A stretch of 64,000 nucleotides of DNA from Pardosa pseudoannulata. Lineage: Eukaryota > Arthropoda > Arachnida > Araneae > Lycosidae. The notes under the pieces are model-generated. The model was given only the letters and a program-made list of their open reading frames with translations. It was not told the DNA's origin and did no database searches. The position numbers and the translations under genes were made by a program. The stretch spans positions 12,515,939 through 12,579,938 of the forward strand of contig CM063506.1 of the NCBI GenBank assembly GCA_032207245.1, in the 5' to 3' direction. Numbering within the stretch: the stretch's first letter is position 1; each line of letters begins with the position of its first letter. This document shows positions 58,855-64,000 of this stretch, one piece after another.

Positions 58855-59948
58855 TTAATTTACGCTCACGTGATATGAAAATACCAGTAGGAAACCAATA
58901 GTGTTTATAATACCAATATTATGAGGGAATTTTCTAGCTAAAATTAAAACTGTCAGGGCGTTCTATCATATTGAGTACCATTTAGGGTATTAGAATTTGC
59001 TTTACTCAGCCATAAGAGTTTTTGCCAAATCTTAATTTATTACTTAATCGCAAAATATTAAAAAAAACATAAGAAAATAAAATTCCATAAAAGTATTAAA
59101 ACACGTATTAATTTTTATTAAGATCTTTAAATTGTGCTTTGAAAATGTAATTGTGCCTGTCAAAAATATTTTCTTTATAACTATTTTGAATTTGTGACGT
59201 CTGTAAATCTGTATTATTAAATGCCAGTAAATGCTTTGAATTCATGAAGTCCTTTTTCTTAAGTTATTTAAAATTTAACTTAAAGATCTTTTCCCCATCC
59301 ATTCCTATTTTCCCGTGTAAGATAAATTGTGAGTAGCTAGAGAACATAGAATATGATCTAGAAGGCTTAGCCTATGTGGTTCAAATAACTTCCCCTTTCT
59401 TGGAACGATATAGAATTATGTTGTATTATTATTATTACAATAGTTGTATTCCGTTTTTTTTTTCTTCTGCGTTTATTACACATTTAAAAAAAAATCTCCT
59501 TTTGACCGTGCAAAAATTATCATTCATCTTCTATATGTACACGTAACAAGGCACGTACCTCGGATTTTTTTAGAGAGAGTTGCTACAAACTAAAGCGTAG
59601 CAATTTTAAAAATCTTTATAGGACATACTATAAGAAATAGAAAATGTACCTGAAGTCAAAATATTCTATTTTAAATAATTACTTTATTAACCATTGTTGC
59701 TTTCACTAATTTTTTACAAATGTTAAAACTAAGAAACATTAAAAAAATTAAATTTAATTAAACATATAAATAAAGAGATTATAAATTAAAATTTTATTTT
59801 TTATTAATTCCTTGCCAATTCACCAATTCCATGATATGTGTTGACTTTAGTAGTTCCACGAATATTTAATTAATCTAAAAAGACGTTCTTAGACTACCGT
59901 GTGTCTCAAATAGGCTTTCACCTTTCATTAAGTTAAACTTTCGCTTAT

Positions 59949-61149
59949 AGGCTTATAGCTAAGGGGGGGGGATTCTCAGCCTACCCTCTGGGTACTGATA
60001 AACCTCAATATTATCAAGAATATTATCCTCCCCTTTTCTTTACTGCTTTAAGTTTTCATCATGTCAATAATCCAAATTTTATATATTAATTAGAACCTGT
60101 AATTTGTATTCATATGGTAACTCTATATTTTTAAATTCAGTCATAAGAAAATGGTTATTTAATTTCAATTGTGGACAAAAATTTCTTATTATTGGATGAA
60201 AGTGGCTGGATGGAACTTGAACCCTTTGTTGCCATTTAAGGAGGAGTAGGGGAGAATTGACAGGTACAAAATTTTTTATTCTTTTTGTCTCCTTTTAACT
60301 GAAAGAAATACGTTGTTACTAAAAGTCTGCTTATTTCAAGACACAAGTGTCATGAGGTTGTAAATATGTTTTTAAACAGTGAGGAGTACTGAAAAAAAAA
60401 ACCCTCGAGTTTTACGTTTGTCTTCCCAAAAATATTGCTGCTTTTAATGAACTACGTATCTTGTAAATCAAGCTCATGAGTTAGGGCTCGACTCATAATA
60501 TTTCCTGACTTCAATAAATTTCTCTAGGGTGTAACAGTACACGCACACACATCAAGGTTACTAGTAAGTAATTCTTAACCCTTTATCTTCCTACGTTGAA
60601 TGTGACTCGACATCAGTTTTCATCTCAGGAGCTCCTTGGCCGAGTTTCACTCAACATTTTTTCAAATCAAAACCAGTAGATGTTAAATAAAAAGATACCT
60701 GAAGGAAAAACACAAAACTCTTTTTTTTGTTTAATGTTTGTGTGTGAAACGTGCAATACTGTAAATAAAACTCACATTTAATTGGGTTAATATTTTCATT
60801 TATTTATTTAAATTGCCCTATTATTTAGTTTAAGAATATTTCAAATAAAAGACTTAAAAGTGTTGATGTAGAGTTTAAGGACAACTTTTATATTTTTGAA
60901 TCAACTATTTTAATTGCTAAAAGAGCACCCAGGATTTGCAACTTAAAACGGCATAAATAAACTTACAGTCAATTAAAGCTGTCTTTCGTATGCTAATTAG
61001 TTTTTAAAATGAAAGCAAATTATTTTAGACATGGAGAGGGAACCGGTTATTTAAATACGTAAACAAATTTCAATTCTTACTTTTAATCGCAGTCATTAAA
61101 TTCCTTTTACAAACATACTTAATGAATTGTAGTCTAATAATAAAATAGA
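59949..61149. other. Unassigned stretch
   Basis: AT-rich. A TTAACCCTTT at 60576-60585 and a GGGTTAA near 60784 are TTAA-linked but share only three terminal bases. No gene recognised. Confidence 0.35.
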
Positions 61150-61700
61150 AGACACCCACGGAGTTTGATCTCGAAGTTATTTCCATTTGTAATACATTCC
61201 TTCTCGCCTGAGGACGGCCAGCGATCAAACTGAATGTTGGTCTCTTTCTAATGCAAATCTGCCTTGTAAAATTGGTAATGACATTAATTAGACGAGATTA
61301 AATCTGAATTACTAATGAGTGTAAGTTCAGACGTAACAAAAAACTGTAAAATGTGTTGGGGAGAGAGGAAGTCTTGACTGATGGAAGCCTTCAAAACATG
61401 AATGATGGCCATTGTCAAATGTTGCTAATCTTCTAGAAACATTGTATCGTATGTTATGTTCCTTTCCAAAATTGACGCCGTCTACGGGAGCATAAAAAAA
61501 GAAGCGTACAGACTTCTTGTACAGAAGTTCAAATTATGTAATTATTGACAGGTGCAACGAAAATTTATTATACATTTTGACTCGTGACAAACGTGTCGTC
61601 AACAAATGCCCAACTGACCACCAAGACAGAAGAACATTTGAGGTAGGTCCGTATGAATCATCTGCATATGCTCCTTTTATGTGTATCGAGACATTTCAAT
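61150..61700. other. Higher-complexity block, possible conserved noncoding element
   Basis: Balanced composition compared with flanks, with transcription-factor-like motifs: octamer ATGCAAAT (61252-61259), and homeodomain-type ATTAATTAG and TTACTAATGAG nearby. The one open frame here (61517-61702) has no recognisable domain. No TIR, tRNA box or splice-flanked exon found. Confidence 0.25.
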
Positions 61701-62759
61701 AATTGAAGCCTTTAAGATTTTCGAAAACTCCCAGTAGGTAAATAAAACTTGTTTCTGCCACATAATTATTTTAAAAACATTACCAAGCTGTATATATTTT
61801 TTATTAAGGAGGCAAAATTAAATATTCATTATAAACAGGTAATTCTAAGTACGTCTTGACAAATCATAGTTGTTCAATCAGTTTTGAATTATTCAAAGAA
61901 AGTTAAAAATGAAATTAATCATGTTTCAAAGCTGCTGTGTTGAAAACCTTCAAAGAGATTATTACATAAATTTTGCAAAGAACTATTAAGATAGTATTAA
62001 TACTTTAAAGTTTTCATAATTAAGCTTGAGTAATTTAATAAATATGTAGTATAAGTACAAAAAATATTTCGTTTAATTGAATTTTTTTTATTATTTAATA
62101 CAATATAATTATCTTAAGCATTTAGATACTAGTAAATAATGTAATTATTTACTAGTATCTAAATTGTTACTGAAACATGTTTCTTTATTAAATGTCGCCA
62201 TATTTAGAAATGTTTGCTTGTTACTTAGTCGTTGTTTTGTAGAGATTTGTGTATTTGTGTTTTTAAACACAATTAGAAATAAACTGAAGATTATTCTTCA
62301 AACATTAGGTTATATCAAAAACATAATTTTCAGAATTTTTCACTTGAACTAAAATCAGTTGTTTGCAGCAAGTTAATTTGAAGCATGTTTTCAGTGTAGT
62401 GTTCTCCAGTAGTCTCTGAACATAATTTTTAGTATAAAATCGAAGCTTGTTAGGATTTACAGTAGCATAAATAAACTTTTCAGCCAACAAGTTATAAAGT
62501 ATTTTTCACTGCGCATATAAACACGAATATTCGATAGTCAATGATTTGAGAAAGTTAGAGAAGTCCAATAAACAATTTTCTATAGTTTTTATCTTAATAT
62601 TATTACACAGGGAGTAAGAATTGGGTAGAAAAAGTCATCGAGAAAAAATTCGACATTCCAAATACATTACTACAAATTTTCAAGTTATTGAGGGCGGCGT
62701 TCTGTTTTGATGAATTGTTACCTAGTTTGTGAATATTATATTATATAGACTAACTCTGA
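61701..62759. other. AT-rich stretch, no gene seen
   Basis: A hairpin pairs GATACTAGTAAATAAT with its reverse complement ATTATTTACTAGTATC (about 62126-62159), a short near-perfect palindrome. Otherwise no feature. Confidence 0.4.
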
Positions 62760-62889
62760 CTCGCCAAATGCATCTACATCATTCCGACCAAATTCTCACT
62801 GTGCTCTTTTATACTAATTGAGACGGCTTCTTTCAATAAGATAACGAATCTTGACACAGTACTTGCACTGTACAGGTTTCGTCTTAGGA

Positions 62890-63180
62890 GCTCAATGGAG
62901 GCCATTCTTCGCCAAGGTGGTCCAAGTTGGAAGAGGAATGGGATGCTCCTTTTAGGATTGCTCTTTTAGATTAATTTCCAGATATGAATCCAAATGAGCA
63001 TTTGTTGGAGAGGATCGTAGAAAAACATTAGGCGGCTAGATCTCTAACTATCAAATTTCACCCAATGGGAAAATGCAGTTCTTTGGAGGTGTCAAAATTA
63101 CTTCCACAATGCATCAACATCTCCACGAAGTATTAAAGGAGTATTAACAGGCAAAAAGTAATTAAGTGTAGTTCTCATAG
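62890..63180 (+). pseudogene. Possible Tc1-like transposase C-terminal remnant
   Basis: A frame reading PDMNPNEHLLERIVEKH resembles the SPDLNPIEHLWD...R block of DD34E transposases. It is followed after a frameshift by FTQWENAVLWR, then P-R-S-I-K-G-V-L, compare EWQ.I......SMPRR..AVI. No TIRs located. Tentative. Confidence 0.4.
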
Positions 63181-64000
63181 GGTAATTATAATAATTTAGT
63201 CTATAACTAAAATAAAAAAAGGGCAAGTGCTAGTTTGGAATTGATTAAATGATAATGAAACATATAACCACAAAACTCGAAGCTAAGGTGAAAAGAGTAA
63301 AAATATTTAAAAACAAATCTTTAATCCATGGAACTTGGTGGACTGAGAAAACTTGCATGGTTAAAGATTAAAGATACGATTAAGAAAATGGAAAAACAAT
63401 TAAATGTGTATTAATGATTTTAATGACTGTGGACACATATTTTATTGGTTAATTTATCAACTAAGTATATTTCGGGTTTTCATGAGTTATGGGATATGAA
63501 AGAATAACGTAACGAGTGTTTGATAATGGTATTCCAGGGCACAATGTAAGAGCCCGTAGTGTATTTTTCATTTTTTGAAAACTGAATATAATTACATCTA
63601 ATTAAGTTTGTTAAAGTTTGTGATGCTTTAAGATTTTTTAATACAGCCATTTTATCTTGTCCAAAGAATAGAATAAAGGAGTGAAGTTACACAGAACTTT
63701 GTATGCAACTTCTTGGCTAATTTAATTCATAAATTTGGTTGAAAGCGTTTATGGATGAGATTGTTTTATAATAAAAAGTAAAAACTTAGAATGAGTATTT
63801 TTTTATATACTCACCATTATTTTAGATCATATTAGAAATATGCATGTAATAAGACTGACCTCAAGATGGGTGGTTGCAGTCATGGCCCATAAAAATGACA
63901 CCGTTTTAGTTAAAGACCTTTATTAACAGATCGTTGGAGGACAGGTTCTTACTTCATTATAGTGAGAGGACATACTGCGGGGTCAGCTAGCATGAAGTTA
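63181..64000. other. Unassigned stretch to window end
   Basis: AT-rich sequence; no gene, tRNA-like box or repeat end recognised. Confidence 0.4.

Larger units (their letters stand above)
56204..59948. repeat. 1.87-kb direct tandem duplication
   Basis: Copies 56204-58071 and 58080-59948 are nearly identical; by eye there are about ten single-base or 1-2 bp indel differences (for example AGAGGG/AGCGGG, CTCCAG/CTCTAG, GTGATACGTC/GTGACGTC). Eight extra bases, TCGGAGGG, lie at the junction. Each copy contains one TTAA-flanked element. Recent duplication is implied. Confidence 0.95.

Noticed and set aside
60576..60790. Fourth piggyBac-type element between two TTAA sites
   Set aside because: Only three terminal bases (CCC) match between ends; TTAA is too common in AT-rich DNA to count.

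Overview
This is a eukaryotic nuclear window, most likely from an arthropod and plausibly an arachnid. The base composition is strongly AT-rich, the one recognisable host gene is split into six exons by introns of 0.5-3.8 kb, and most of the rest is decayed transposable elements (hAT, piggyBac, Tc1/mariner, Tigger/pogo, RTE, Helitron-like, a solo LTR and three tRNA-derived SINE families). The taxon is an inference from composition and repeat content; no sequence search was possible.

The only confidently identified host gene is XPA (xeroderma pigmentosum group A, the nucleotide-excision-repair scaffold). It lies on the + strand at 14756-25824 in six coding exons that splice in frame to 263 residues. 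All expected landmarks are present: the basic N-terminal helix, a Gly-Phe/acidic ERCC1-binding motif, a CX2CX17CX2C zinc finger, a basic DNA-binding region and a C-terminal CX2C tail. Its introns carry a hAT MITE with an exact 8-bp target duplication (intron 3), and a hAT-like element, a SINE tail and a piggyBac-type MITE (intron 4). A short high-GC open segment at 556-659 may be an exon of an unidentified neighbouring gene.

Layout. 1-3126: AT-rich, with the candidate exon. 3135-7243: a hAT element with an 8-bp target duplication, interrupted by a second hAT-like element (3704-6719) that itself carries a SINE. 8165-9390: minus-strand RTE retrotransposon fragment. 10509-11028: hAT MITE. 11158-14082: truncated Tc1 followed directly by a broken Tigger element. 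14756-25824: XPA. 26543-32444: AT-rich DNA with a 145-bp and a 700-bp tandem duplication and two SINE copies. 32932-36052: TA microsatellites, nested MITEs and a solo LTR inside a (TA)n tract. 36640-44850: SINE-dense, with a large inverted repeat and a TIR-complete dead Tc1 element. 46083-46850: four 192-bp tandem units. 49947-50774: Tigger deletion derivative. 51470-52385: candidate Helitron. 53915-54090: intact SINE. 55260-59948: a piggyBac remnant and a 1.87-kb tandem duplication, each copy holding a TTAA-flanked element. 59949-64000: mostly unassigned, with a possible conserved noncoding block and a Tc1-like remnant.

I saw no prokaryotic-type system, CRISPR array, operon or novel multigene cassette. 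The window's interest lies in the well-preserved insertion footprints and nesting order of its mobile elements and in the complete XPA gene model. Most short open reading frames here are chance or transposon debris and are not annotated.
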